From positions 13,582,269-13,646,268 of the forward strand of contig NC_092572.1 of assembly GCF_037975245.1 (NCBI RefSeq): DNA of 64,000 bases, read 5' to 3'. A program made the position numbers and the translations under genes. This DNA comes from Apostichopus japonicus (Eukaryota; Echinodermata; Holothuroidea; Aspidochirotida; Stichopodidae). Numbering within the stretch: the stretch's first letter is position 1; each line of letters begins with the position of its first letter. The notes under the pieces are model-generated. The model made no database searches, was not told the origin of the DNA, and was given only the letters and a program-made list of their open reading frames with translations. Of this stretch, positions 15,430-28,229 are shown piece by piece.

Positions 15430-15911
15430 TGTTTCAATCCTCGATTGTTATCAATCACAGACTGAAGAAGAAATTCAAGAACTGAGAATCATGAATGTCT
15501 TCAAATATGCATGTTTAACGATAGTGTCAAAATATTGTTTCATGCTTTATTAGTTGGTTAACGTAATTTGATTTTATCATTTTACTTTAAAGAATATCCT
15601 GGAAGAATCGAAAACTTTCGAGAACTGTCAAGTAATTCGTTTGTAAGATGAGTTCAACATTTTGTCATTTTTATCAAACCATATGACATATATTGCCTTC
15701 TACTAATTCCTTAATTCAGTAAGGTGATATATGCGGTAACATTTTTTGTGTGGACTTTTAACTATTGATGTTTAACAAATTTAACGTCCAGTGATGTATT
15801 AGTATTCAATTATGAGGATATATAGCAATATCGAGGGTGTGCAGGTGTGGGATGGAGGGAGGAGTACGATGAGAGGCAGATACAGGTGTTTAAAGCATGT
15901 CCCTTTATTGT

Positions 15912-16045
15912 CTAGACTCGGATTCGTCTCGCAGACGGCCTAGCTTGAAGTTGTCTTGGACTCGGATCTGTTGGATTCGCTTTCAACCTTTCCTGCTGCT
16001 CTTCAGGCGAAATGTTGAGTTTCAGTTTCGTACTTTGACTTAATA
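15912..16045 (-). CDS. Candidate terminal exon, unknown protein
   Basis: An open stretch of about 44 codons reading KLKLNISPEEQQERLKANPT, then DPSPRQLQARPSARRIRV and a stop at 15912-15914. A possible AG acceptor (attgag) stands at 16046-16047, and AATAAA follows the stop within 10 bases on the minus strand. GC content and codon use stand out from the AT-rich flanks and look coding. It lies only 0.5 kb upstream of the Ig-NACHT start codon on the same strand. I do not recognise the family. It could be the end of another gene or part of a repeat. Confidence 0.35.
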
Positions 16046-16746
16046 CTCAATATCGACTCGACTGATAAAACAAACACAACAAACGAACAAACGTTTACGA
16101 ATAATATATTTGTTTAAACAAATCGCACCGGTATCAAATAAGGCAAACAGTGTTTAATGTTTGCTTTAAAGTAGATTGTTTGCCATATATGTAATGTCTT
16201 TATCTACCGAGCTTAACTGACTGATAACCTTTTATTTATTATTATTATTCGGCCTGCCAATTGTAAAAACTTTATATACTGTAAAAAATCCTTCCTATTC
16301 TCTGATCACATCAACTGAGTCTTACATCAGACTTTGTAGCAGTGAAAAATATGACTCAACTTTGTGTCCTTAAACAGTTCTTACGGTAGGTCAATAGATA
16401 TGAAATAGTTTGGAATACGATATAACCGAGAGATTGCGTACGCAACACATATACCATTTGTAGTAAGTTTTATGGTACTTTGATAGGTCAACATACATAA
16501 TATACGGAGTGTCTTTATCAATGATTCAGCCACTCTGATTCATACCAATGATACATACTGTAGGTCATACAGAAGCAAGCAAAACAACCATTTTTCTTGA
16601 ATATTAAATATGCATGCCAACTGACAATTTAAATAAGAGTTTAATTTTGAAACTACGTACACTGGACGCAATTTCTAGTCCAGACTTGAGTAAATGCCTT
16701 TATATTACACGTCCAGTCCCAATCACGTGAAAAACGCATAATTTAA

Positions 16747-17317
16747 AGGATTAGTGTAGGTGTTTGACATGTCTATTTTGTATGAAACAGCACAAAAAAA
16801 GAAAGAAAAACAGTGAAGAAACTACCATGATAGCATGCTCTGTTAGGGAGATATAACACTTTAAAGATATCAAAATTTCTTTGAAAACGACTGGTGTAGA
16901 AAGACTTACTGTGGGGGTGTGATGTCACATCCTCACTTCCTTAACATTTGTGAATATATTTCTTTAAAAATTATTTACATTTAATAACACATTTGAAAAT
17001 AATATAATCAAAAATTCTTCAGATGTTTAACTTCAAATACTTCCTTTGACAAATATGAAATCTCCTGACATATCTTTGGTTGAAAGTCATGAAATCTCAC
17101 AAAATATTAAAGAGAAAAAAACAAAGACTTTTCATGAATGTGAGGATGTGACATCACAGCTAGTCAGATTTCAGCAGTTTCTACACAATCTGATAAAACT
17201 TTACTCTTGAATATCTCTTTAACCGAAAAAAAGATATTTGAACAGTTTTCACAATTGTGTTTCTTTTATTGTCCTCTTTCATATAACATAAACATGTATG
17301 ACAACTGAACCAATCCT
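16747..17317. mobile_element. MITE flanked by TTAA (piggyBac-type target site)
   Basis: About 571 bp with imperfect terminal inverted repeats starting AGGATT at 16747 and ending AATCCT at 17317. Each end is bordered by TTAA (16743-16746 and 17318-17321). Inner inverted arms include tgtgatgtcacatcctcac near 16918 and its reverse complement near 17138. TTAA duplication is the hallmark of piggyBac-superfamily insertion. No transposase frame is present, so this is a non-autonomous copy. Confidence 0.7.
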
Positions 17318-17635
17318 TTAAGTCTCCATAGGTGTTAATTCATATATAGTGCGTACCAACGGAGACTGACAGGAATGTATGAAGCACTTTATGCCTTATG
17401 AGATCTACATTCGATAGTGTTGAGGATTTAAATGTTTTAGCTAACATAGCGGAAAAGGTGGTTTACATTACTCTTACCAATATTTGTATATATATACAGT
17501 ACTTACATATCTCCACACATCACGTTTAATTATTTAAAGGCCTTCAACACCATACGGCAGTCATGTTTTATACTCTACGTTAGCTCTAAATCTCTTATTA
17601 CAAATGAAGAAAGTTCAAGCGTAGGGTAAATTCCT

Positions 17636-17881
17636 TCATATTTGCCGTAGTTTATACTTCAACTCTCCCTCAGGAAAAAAACAATTCTCATCACCGTACT
17701 CGAGACATGATTGCTGGAAGATTGCAAGGTAATTTTCTTGTAGATTTATTAGATGGTGAAACGCTGTGGTGCAGTGACGAACACTTAGTAGTCGGTCATT
17801 TTTGTTATTGTTAGCCATAACATCAGACAAATCGGTAGCTATATTCCGTACATGATCTTGTATTAGTTTGGAAACAAAGAA
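17636..17881 (-). CDS. Candidate exon, unknown protein
   Basis: 81 codons open from a possible AG acceptor (ccattggtag) to a stop at 17636. It opens FFVSKLIQDHVRNIATDLSD and contains CTTAFHHLINLQENYLAIFQ. The sequence has the look of an amphipathic helical protein and little low complexity. I do not recognise a family. It may belong with the candidate exon at 15912-16045 to a gene between the two receptors, but no connecting exons were found. Confidence 0.3.
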   Translation of the reverse strand, partial: FFVSKLIQDHVRNIATDLSDVMANNNKNDRLLSVRHCTTAFHHLINLQENYLAIFQQSCLEYGDENCFFPEGELKYKLRQI

Positions 17882-19341
17882 CTACCAATGGTTCCGAGAA
17901 CTTGACCAATGTATCTTTCACCTATTACATTATTATATCAAATCTAACGAAAAATGACATGCGTTACACGTTACAGAAACATATTATAATTCATGAATTA
18001 TACTTACCTAAAATTACGAGCTGCGTTACTGACACGTATACAGGACTTACCTTGTATGTCATTGCAAACACGTACAACGGCCTACTCGTATCATTGAACC
18101 TTGAACCAACGCAGCGTTTACAGTGGTTGTTCGACTTTAACCCCTGTAAAACCTTATAATGAGCAAACGCTTATTGATAAGCATAACGTATAGACATAAA
18201 AGGAGCGATGCTTATATGTTTGTTAAGTATTCCATGTTCATGGTAAGAATGTAGAAGGTAACTTATCTTTACCGACATAACGTAGGTGTTTAATAACCTA
18301 CTCCCAATCAAAGGTCTTATAAACGTGCCTGTTTGTATCCCCGGGAATTACGATTATTGGTTAAACGAATCCAACACACTCTCCATTGTAATTTAAGTAT
18401 GCGTTTAACCTTTGTACTGCCATGGAACTTTTCCGATTACGTGTCGTGACGAAACGTCAAAAAAAAGTTAATGTTGCTTTACACAATTGTTTAGTACTTG
18501 GAGTGGAAATTAAACCCAGAGAATAAATATTTGAGAGTGAATAATAGAGGCAGATTGTTTAATATTAATCAATATTAATGATTCAATTAATTCAACCTTG
18601 TCTGTTAGATTTACAATCGTTTTCACAATAGCGGTACCGTATATTACAAATAAAATGATTGGAATCTTCAGTATAAGCTGAATTCCTACATTGGATTAGC
18701 CTCTAGCACAACCCTATATGTTAACCACATGGCACCTCTCGACGAATTTCTTGTCTGTTTCAAAATACTTCCAACCCCAATGAATAAAGTGTCAATACCT
18801 TCAAGAAAATGGAACAGGATAGTATTTGTTTACACCGGGAATCGTTAGCAACATCACTATAGTGTTCAGCCCCGATTATGACTTAACTGCAAGGTTTTAA
18901 TAATGCATGTTGCGTTAGTTACAGTGGTTTTTTTCTTGCACGTTGTCATGCTATAAGGCGTTATCGATTTACGTTTGATACCGAATAAATGATGCCTTTG
19001 GACACCACGCGGTGGAGAAGTAGGAAACATTACATCCGTTTATTTACTTATGGAATATAATAGACAATAAGCAGTCTAAAAAGTCTAGGACACTACAACA
19101 GTGAAAGTATATATTTGATGAAGGCATTGTTAGTCAATATGACCTTATTTACTCCACGACTAACAGCTAGCCAACCAATGCGTATAGTCTAACGGATAGA
19201 AACGTGTATTACTTAATGGCCATTATCACGCAGACTAGCTACTTTCACATAAGATTCGATTAAAGCATGTTAGCGACTCATCAAATCATAAGTTATTGGC
19301 AGAACAAGTGAGGAAGAAAAACACAACCACAATATTACAGT
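17882..19341. promoter_or_regulatory. 5' flank of the Ig-pseudokinase receptor gene
   Basis: About 1.4 kb upstream of the plus-strand start at 19342. No convincing core promoter element was recognised. Together with 15430-17881 it forms the 3.9-kb interval between the two divergently transcribed receptor genes. Confidence 0.35.
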
Positions 19342-19393
19342 ATGGATAGTGTTTCTAGACCATTTATTCTCTTCGTTTGTCTTGTATCTAGAG
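19342..19393 (+). CDS. Exon 1, signal peptide of the pseudokinase receptor
   Basis: Encodes MDSVSRPFILFVCLVSR plus one base, then a GTATGT donor (phase 1). The hydrophobic core PFILFVCLV is typical of a secretory signal. The phase-1 SP plus Ig exon layout mirrors the divergent Ig-NACHT gene. Confidence 0.75.
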
Positions 19394-22300
19394 GTATGTA
19401 TTCAGTTGCTATATAGTTTATCTCTGTTTATCTGAATATGTGTAATTAATTATATTTTAGCCATCTGTTTCACATACTATGGATATTTTGTTTGTTTCAT
19501 AGGGTATGTCTCAACAACTATTTTTGCACAATGTTTCAAGGGCGAGAACGTTTCCGATGATTTGACTTCATGCAATGTTGAGATCGGTGATGATTTGTGT
19601 TTGATATGTCCTGTCAATATATCAAACACGTCAGCTATCATGTGGACGAGAAACCATGACCTAATTTACGCCGGTGTAAATAAACTTCAAAAAGACGCAA
19701 CGATATTTCAAAACAATTGTCATCCCGTGCTGTCCTCGATTCAGTTAAAGAATATTTCTTTTGCTAAATACAACGATGTGTATGAATGTCTCAGAAGAAA
19801 TCAAGACTTAGTACTAATTACGTACAAGGTATCAGTAATAGGTAAGATTAAATGTTTTCATCGCATTTATTTGTATCTTCAATTCCAGTGTTTTGTAGAA
19901 CTATGGCATGTCATATGTTAAAAGTATTGTTTGAGTAAATTTCAATCAGTAGACATTTCTCGTAAATTGAGCAATCAACCTAAAACCTTCTACTGTCTTG
20001 TATGCAGTTATCGCTTAGTTATTGCAGTTCATTAGGAGCTTCAAAATGGTAGATTTTAATGTAATTTGCAATGGTAAAAGAACATGTTCCGTGGCTGTTT
20101 CTGAAATAACTATGTACTAGAATATGTAAATGTGAAAAAATATAGTACATCGTTTGAGTTTGAACACTGCTACAAAACCTTGCTTTATGCTATTTATGCA
20201 AGTTAACTACCCTTGGCTAATACTCTTTTACGCTCTGCTTAGCCAACAACCAAATAAAAGAATACCAAACTAAGAAATGAGAAACATTTACTGTAGCGTT
20301 TTTACATCGTTTTCCAGTGTAAACAGAGTGACGATTGTTCGTGACTAAAAATGTAACGTCAAAGAACATGTTCCGTAGCTGTTTATAAAATAACTTGTAC
20401 TAGAATAAGTAAATGTGAAATAAATAGTACATAGTTTGAGTTTGAACACTGTTACAAAACCTTGCTTTATGATATTTCTGCAAGTTTACTACCCTGGGCT
20501 TATACTTTTTGTACGCTCTGCTTAGCCAACAACCAAATAAAAGAGTACCAAACTTAGAAATGAGAAAAAAATATACTGTAGCGTTTTTCATCAATTTCCA
20601 GTGTAAACAGAGTGACGACTGTCCTTGACTAAAAACGTTACGTCAAAGAACATGTTCCGTATAGCTGTTTCTAAAATAACTATGTACTAGAATATGTAAA
20701 TGTGAAATAAATAGTACATAGTTTGAGTTTGAACACTGTTACAAAACCTTGCTTTATGATATTTCTGCAAGTTAACTACGCTGGGCTAATAATCTTTTAA
20801 CGCTCTGCTTAGCCAACGACCAAATGAAAGGGTACCAAACTTACAAATTAGAAATATATACTGTAGCGTTTTTACATCAATATCCAGTGTAAACAGAGTC
20901 ACGTTATACAAAACTCATATGTGGATATGAACATATCGGTACATGTCTACATGTGTTATCATGTTTCAGGAATTAATCTGCCGCTAACAGTAATCGGGGT
21001 TTTTTCTCTTAATATCGAATACGCAAGTAGCAGGGGTTTTTTTTATGATACGAGCACTTTAGCAGTTATAGTTTGACTATTTCGCTTATGTTTTCAGTAG
21101 TCTTAATATGTGCAAATTATCACATAGTCAATGAATCGATTGTTTTTAAAAATAAACTTTAGTCAAAGTAAATAATATTAAAGAGTGAAATAACGCATAC
21201 TACATTTAATCATTTCATACAACAAAATCACATAAAATGACCCCGTAAGTACATAATATTACCACAAAAAAAGTAAACGCAAACTTAAGGTGGCCGTCAT
21301 TATCGTCACAGTCAATGTCATCATCATGAAAAGTCGATAGCATGCCGCTGATGTTTAATCAATAAGCTTACATTCAATGAATAGTTATACTTAATTTTAT
21401 TGAAATTTTAAAGATATATTTTTGGGTTTGTTTTGTAAATGCCACTTTCCGCTGCACATAAAAAAGTAATTAATCAAAAAGTACCCGAAAATGAAAAATC
21501 AACCGTTGCTTTACCTGTTTTTAAGTAGGAAAGAAATTTGAATACTAGACTTACACCTTTGGAGATGACGAAAGCGAAGTCTTTTTTTTAAACTCTGTCT
21601 AGTAAGTAAATTGGTCAATACATTTTGGGGAATGAATTATACTTCATTTGCCCATATTGTTTTGCTGAAACTATACACGCAGATATCAATTAACGTTCCA
21701 TTGCAAATACCCTTGCAGATGCAAATGAATTTTGCAAACAATATTGAGCTTAAAGAAGCTCATAATACATCAACTTTTAGTGGATCGTGTCGGTGGAAAC
21801 TGGTATGCATACAACAATTCAGAATGTTATAAAGACTAAACCAATGATTTATTATAATATCGATGTCCTTCTACAATCAATATATCTTGTAAATGTATAA
21901 ACTCTTGTACCGCAACTTGCCCTATAGATACGTTTAATATGTTTAAGGTTTTGTAGTTAAAATTCCAAACTAACGTAAGTTTAACTAAATGTCGTTTCAA
22001 CATATCTCGTACTCAAAGTTTAGTTCATTCACATTCGCTTAAGAAGTATAATCCTACGTGCTAGTTGGAAAGACCTCGAATTATCCCATTTTTTTCTCGA
22101 GTTTAACATTTTAATTGGGAGGGATACAGAATACCATTTGCTATGTTTTCTGTTGAGTGCGTCTGCTTTTCACAACCGTTTGCAGTTTATTTTCACATTT
22201 GATATGCTTTGATACAGTTCCTTCAGTATACTATGGATACATAACTAATAGAACCCTGCGTGACATGTTGATGTCTCATTACTATTCAATGATAAAGGTA

Positions 22301-25300
22301 TCACATGGGGTATTGCAGACAGGTATGTTCCTTTTCTTAACTAGATTTCACCCTTACGGCATCTTAGCTAGGTATTAAGACAGGCTTTGTAAGATTTGTT
22401 AAACTAGTTTTTTTTATTTATGTATATATATCAATGATGCCTAACATTACGTCTGGGGTTATCGATCAATCAGTGAAAACAAGCTTCCGTGTAAGTTTTA
22501 TCTCTGAATTTATTGATCTGATTCTACCGAAGGTATAGCAAATGACATTGTGTTGGAATACATCAATAGATCGCCGACCACAATTCCAAACAATTCTTGG
22601 CAAAATATCAACGCTTTTAAAAAATGTTAGCCGGGAAGCTAATTCAGAGTTTTATCCTGCATGTAAGCACTTTATGTCATGGTTCTCTGAGATATGTTTT
22701 ACTTATTGAAACGTCCAGAGTTTCTCAACAAACTGTCAACTAATGTTAGATCTCCTTTCTTGTTCATTTTGTAGGAAGAACACGTTCTAGATGTAAACCA
22801 TCAGACTACTACTCGACCTTGGAAATATCGAAATTAAGCTGTGGTGAAATATGTTTCAATAATAGGTGATGGATATTAAAGAACATTTAGAAATAAAAAC
22901 CAAATGCACAGTCGTGTTATTAGCTCAAATTGCAGTTTGCAAAAATAATTAGCCATCATGAAAGTAATTTAAGCTTTTTTCGTGAACATGAAAGTTTTCA
23001 ATAACACATATGTATTTCATTTGCCCCAAATTCTGTGGCCCTTTTTGTATTACCTGTTGCCAATACAAGATTGGTAAATGTAGATATTTTTATTTGCCGG
23101 CATCCCTTTACATTACTTCAGTTAATGTTAACATGTAATTTTTGTAATTTACAGTCTTAAAAACAGTAAAATCTAGTCGTTAAAAGAACGATACAGATTG
23201 ATTACAATGTAGATAAACCATTCTAGCAAAATATTGCTTTACTTCTTATAAATACATATTGTACAAAACCGTGGTTCATGATTACCTTATCTTTCAATTT
23301 CCACCTACCTGCAAACTATAAATTTAATAAAGTTTCTAATGTTACTAACCAAATAATATTTAAAGGTCAAACCACACTGTATACAGTATTATGTTCCTTA
23401 TGTAAGTCATTCATTCAGTTATATATAACCATTTGGTATATTTAATACTATCATTCATTATTATCAATTATTCATTACCTTCCATTCATCCCATCATATA
23501 TTGTTACAACGTATAATAATCATAATAATAATAATAATAATCAGCAGTTATTTGTACGACTCTTAAGAGACCACAAATGTGGGAGAAAACAGCAAGGGCT
23601 TATGGATTACAATATATACGTCGGGTGGCTTTCAATTCAATATTTTAACTCAAATTTGGAATCTGTGCAATTTAGAAAGTCATTTCAAATGCGAAAACCG
23701 TACATTGCTCTTGGTTTAAAAACCCACCTTACTATGACCCGGCCGGGTATCGAACCCGGAACCTCCCGACTGATTAGCCCTATTGCCGCCTTTATCCACT
23801 CAGCCATGGCATCGGTATCAAAATGAAAATGAAACATACGATACAACATTTTGTAATTTACCATAAATTTGAGCTATATATTCTTGATTACTGTTTTACC
23901 ATTATTTTGAGATAGTAATGTCATATTAAAGGTCAAACCACACTCAATACAGTTGTTCTCTTCCTCATGTAGATCATTGACGAGTCATATATAACCATTG
24001 TATCCATGTTATTCCATTATTCATTAGTTTCCATTGATCCATTCATCTATTGTAAGAGCTTGTAAGAAATGAAACAGACGTTGCAACAGTTTGCAAGTTA
24101 CCCTAAATTTGAGCTATTCTTGATTAAGATTTTATCGTTAATCGTGAACAACTTTCCATTTAAACACAATGTTTGCAACCTTCTGCCATCAACTATATTA
24201 TGTCTTACGATGCGAAACATGCAAAGGGAACAAGGGGTTGTGATTGCAGGTTTTGACAGATAATGTGAACACTTGAAGTATTATAAGGTACTTCACTTCA
24301 TCACAAAGTTGTTTATAAACTCAGCCATACTAGTTCTGTTTTATCTCCGTTATATTACAAGTGAGCGTGTGAAATATATCGTTCATAAAACGTAAAATTC
24401 GTATGAATATAGTTTAAGGGTTGCACTTTGTCCTTTAGTAGGAACTGTGTTTGATACTGAAGTACATGATAGTTTCAGTTTATAGCTGGAAATATGATTA
24501 AGCACGCCGTTTATCCATAGAAAGCATCGACAGAAATATTTATTTACAAAAATCCTTCATATTCAGGTGTGATTTAATGATTTCCAGCCAGCTGGAGGTG
24601 CAATTGGAGGTGACGGGATGAGAAGTGACGTCACGTTTAGCCTCTCAGTCACAAACTAAAGTTACAATGTTTACCTCTATGTATATATGATGTAGCCATG
24701 GATTCACACCAAAATATAAAATACGATGTATTCAAATACTCGTTTCGATTTATTCGTGATTAAATGGCCTGCTGTCATCATCCTAAGGCAGTGGATGAAT
24801 TATTCCTCCGTTTAATATATATACTATATAATTTGTAAATTGTTTATGTCATCTGATGAGAGAAAACAGTGTGTCTTTGGGTTATAGAATCACAATCATC
24901 ACCACAGACAGTATGGCCACTAGGTAACACGACAAGATTTAATTTAACTAAAATACAGTCCGTTTCGGTTGCTGAACCTGTTTTTAATTTATCAGACATG
25001 AAAGAAATTTCAGTGCAGTTGCTTAAAGAAATAGACATGGATTTTGACTTGGTTAATAAATGAAAATATACAAAGAAAGGAGCTATTCAATGAAACTGTT
25101 GACCATAGAGTGGTGTCTACATACAGCTTCAACCAGGATGGAAATTCGAAAACAATTGCATGTCAAGTTACCTGGTTCCCATATCAAACCCGCCAGTGTG
25201 ACTTACAACTACCAAAAAGCAACTTCGGGTAAGGAAATTTTCCCTTCAACACGTAAATCCTTCTACGAAACAAAAGGCACACTGAATATTTTTGTTCAGC

Positions 25301-28198
25301 AAATGGGTAAGTTGATTTTCATTGACTTCAAACTGTACGTCAAAGAACATGTTCAGTAGTTTATTGTGAAATATAGTACTATGATACATGAATTGCAAGC
25401 ATTATAAAGTAAATCTTTTAAGTTTGAATACTGTGATAAAACCTTGCTTAATTTTATTTCTGAAAAATAACTACTTTAAGCTGATTATCGTTGTACGCTC
25501 GTCTCAACCAACAACCAAATGAAAGAGGAACAACTAATAAATAAAAATATACAATGGATGATTACATCAGTTTTCCAATGTGAACAGAGTGATGTTGTAT
25601 AAAGGTTGTGTTTTGGTTATTGACAAACTGGTGCCTTGGTAACGCCTACATGTGTTATCCTGTTTCAGGAAATAATCTGCAGCAAATAATAATTGGAGTT
25701 TTTGTCCTTATATCGGGAATGCTAGTAGCATGTTTCTTTATCTACAAGCACTGTGAGTATACAATTTTATTAATACTGTTTCATTACCTATTTCTTATCT
25801 TTGATTCAAAGAAAGAATGAGAAGACCAAATTCTGTCATCAGAATGCTGCTGTTGTTTAAATTTGCATGTTCATTTCGTTTACTGTTTGGAAATACGCAA
25901 ACACTATCTATTTCAATTATACAGACAATCACACATGTTATGTGCATGTCAACTTAAATAAAGTTAAACTCTCTGCCACCTTTCATCATACATTTCAAAA
26001 ACATAACTAGACGTGAGAGACGTTTCGAAGGGTAGGTAAGACATATAACAATAGTCCCTTCAGCTGGTGTATAATAATCGCCTTAGTTATAAATGTGTCT
26101 TACAGCTAAAAGTGTCAAGTTTACTATTTCGCGTGTTTTAATTAGTTTAGATATTTGTAAGTTATTAATGAGGGTTCATAACAACAATCATTGAATCGAT
26201 TATTCTTTAGAAATAAAATCTGGTTAAATTAAATGATATGAAAGGGTGATATAACGCATACTACACTTAATTCTTTCACCCAACAGGGAAATCAGATTAA
26301 ATGATCCCGTAGCCACACACGGTGGTAAGTGTTAACAATTACAAAAAAAAGTAAACGCAAAGTGACGGTGGCCATTACTATCGACACCGTTAACGTCATC
26401 TGCATGAAAAGTCGATTGTATGCCGCTGATGTTTAATCAATAAGCTTGCATTCAACGATTAGTTATATTTAATTGCAATGACATTTAAAAAGATATTTAC
26501 TGATTTGTTTTGTAAATACCCCTTTAAGCTGTACAGCAGGGTAATTAGTTATCAGTTAACAGAAGTCAGAGTAGAAATACTGGAGAACCAAACAATTTGT
26601 GATGATAATGACGATAACATTTTAACAATTAAGCAAACATACAAAATCGCTAGAAACGCTTCTTGTATGATATTCTATTTTAAATATTACTGTATGACAT
26701 GATCGTAACTGTGACGCTTGTAATTTTGAATATGATAACGATATAGAGATCATACCGCTCAGTTGCAGAGTTGGATGTTCAAACCGAACTTGTTCAAGTA
26801 CCCAAGGATGAAAACAAACATGGATCAATCATCGCATTACACACCTGCTTAAAAGTAGGAAAGAAATTTGAATACTGGACTGGCACATTTGGAGATGACG
26901 AAAGCGAAGTCTTCGTTAAAACTCTCTCTAGTAAGTAACTTGGTCAATACATTTTGGGAAATAAATCATACTGCATTTGCACATATATGTTGACGAAACT
27001 ATACACATAAATGCCAATTAACGTTCCCTTACAGATGGAAGCACCCTTGCAGATGCAAACGAATTCCGAAAACTAGCATTGAGCTTAAAGAAGTTGAGAA
27101 GACATCACCTTTTTGTGGATCGTCTCTTAGTGTCCGTGGAAAATGGTACGCATCAAAAATACAGACTGTTGTAAAGACTAAACCGATGATTCCTTTCATG
27201 ATCAATGTCCCTCTACAATCAGTATATCTTGTGAAATGTATAAACTCCTTTTATTTGTCTGATGTTTTGGTAGTAAAATTTCCAAATTAACGTAAATTAT
27301 ACGAAATGTCGTTTTAGCACATCTCGTGCTACGTTCGAAGTTTAGTTCATGCACATTCGCTTCAGAAGTATAATCCTAAGTGTTATTTGGAAAGACCTCG
27401 AATTGTATGTAATGTCTAATTGGTACACCAAGTGGGAGAGATATAGGATATTATATATTTGTTATGTTTCCTGATGAGTGCGTCTGCTTTTCACAACCGT
27501 TTGCGGTTTTTTGTACATATTTGACAATAATGCTTCCATACAGTTCCTTCGGTATACTATGAATACATATCTAATGGAACTCTGCGTGATATGTTGATGT
27601 CTCAATACCAAGAAGCCCGGAAGTCACATGTGTTGACGAATAATAAAAAGCAACTTCCAGAAAGTATGAAAAGTCAAGTTGAGGTATTGCTGCATTTATC
27701 ATGCGAGGTTGCTTCTGCCATGGTTTTCCTATCTTCTCAGAAGGTAATATGAAATAATTTCTCATATTTCGTTTTTTTTAACCGTCTTTGTAAATAACTG
27801 ACATTGTGGAATTAATTCTATTATTCGAATACCAGTGCATTTTTCTTACATTGAATCTTATTACAGAGTATTATCATATTAATATGATATTTCTTGTTCA
27901 GTTTATCATTCTGCCTTGTCCCGTTTAGTTTTGTCATCCTATTCTGTCAACGAGGAAAGTCCTCCTAACAGAGACTGGTCATTGCAAACTTTATGATGTT
28001 TGCCCCGAGAGCATGGCTGTATCCATCGTCAATGAGAAATTGGATAAGGTAAATTGGCCGTGTAATACAAACACAAACCCACCCAAATACCCATACATGT
28101 AAATGTGTCGCAAGTGGTATGACAGATATATTAAACAAATGAAATCAACACACCCAAAAGGACCAAACCTGTCTTCTGGTGTGTTGGTATTTTTAATT

Positions 28199-28229
<31 letters not shown>

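Noticed and set aside
23735-23815. True tRNA gene (Ser/Leu-like) on the minus strand
   Set aside because: Good A and B boxes but no paired acceptor stem, and it is joined to a SINE body and an (ATT)n tail.
24844-25038. Minus-strand 64-codon Cys-containing frame
   Set aside because: Opposite strand of the Ig2 region of unit B, which has better domain evidence on the plus strand.
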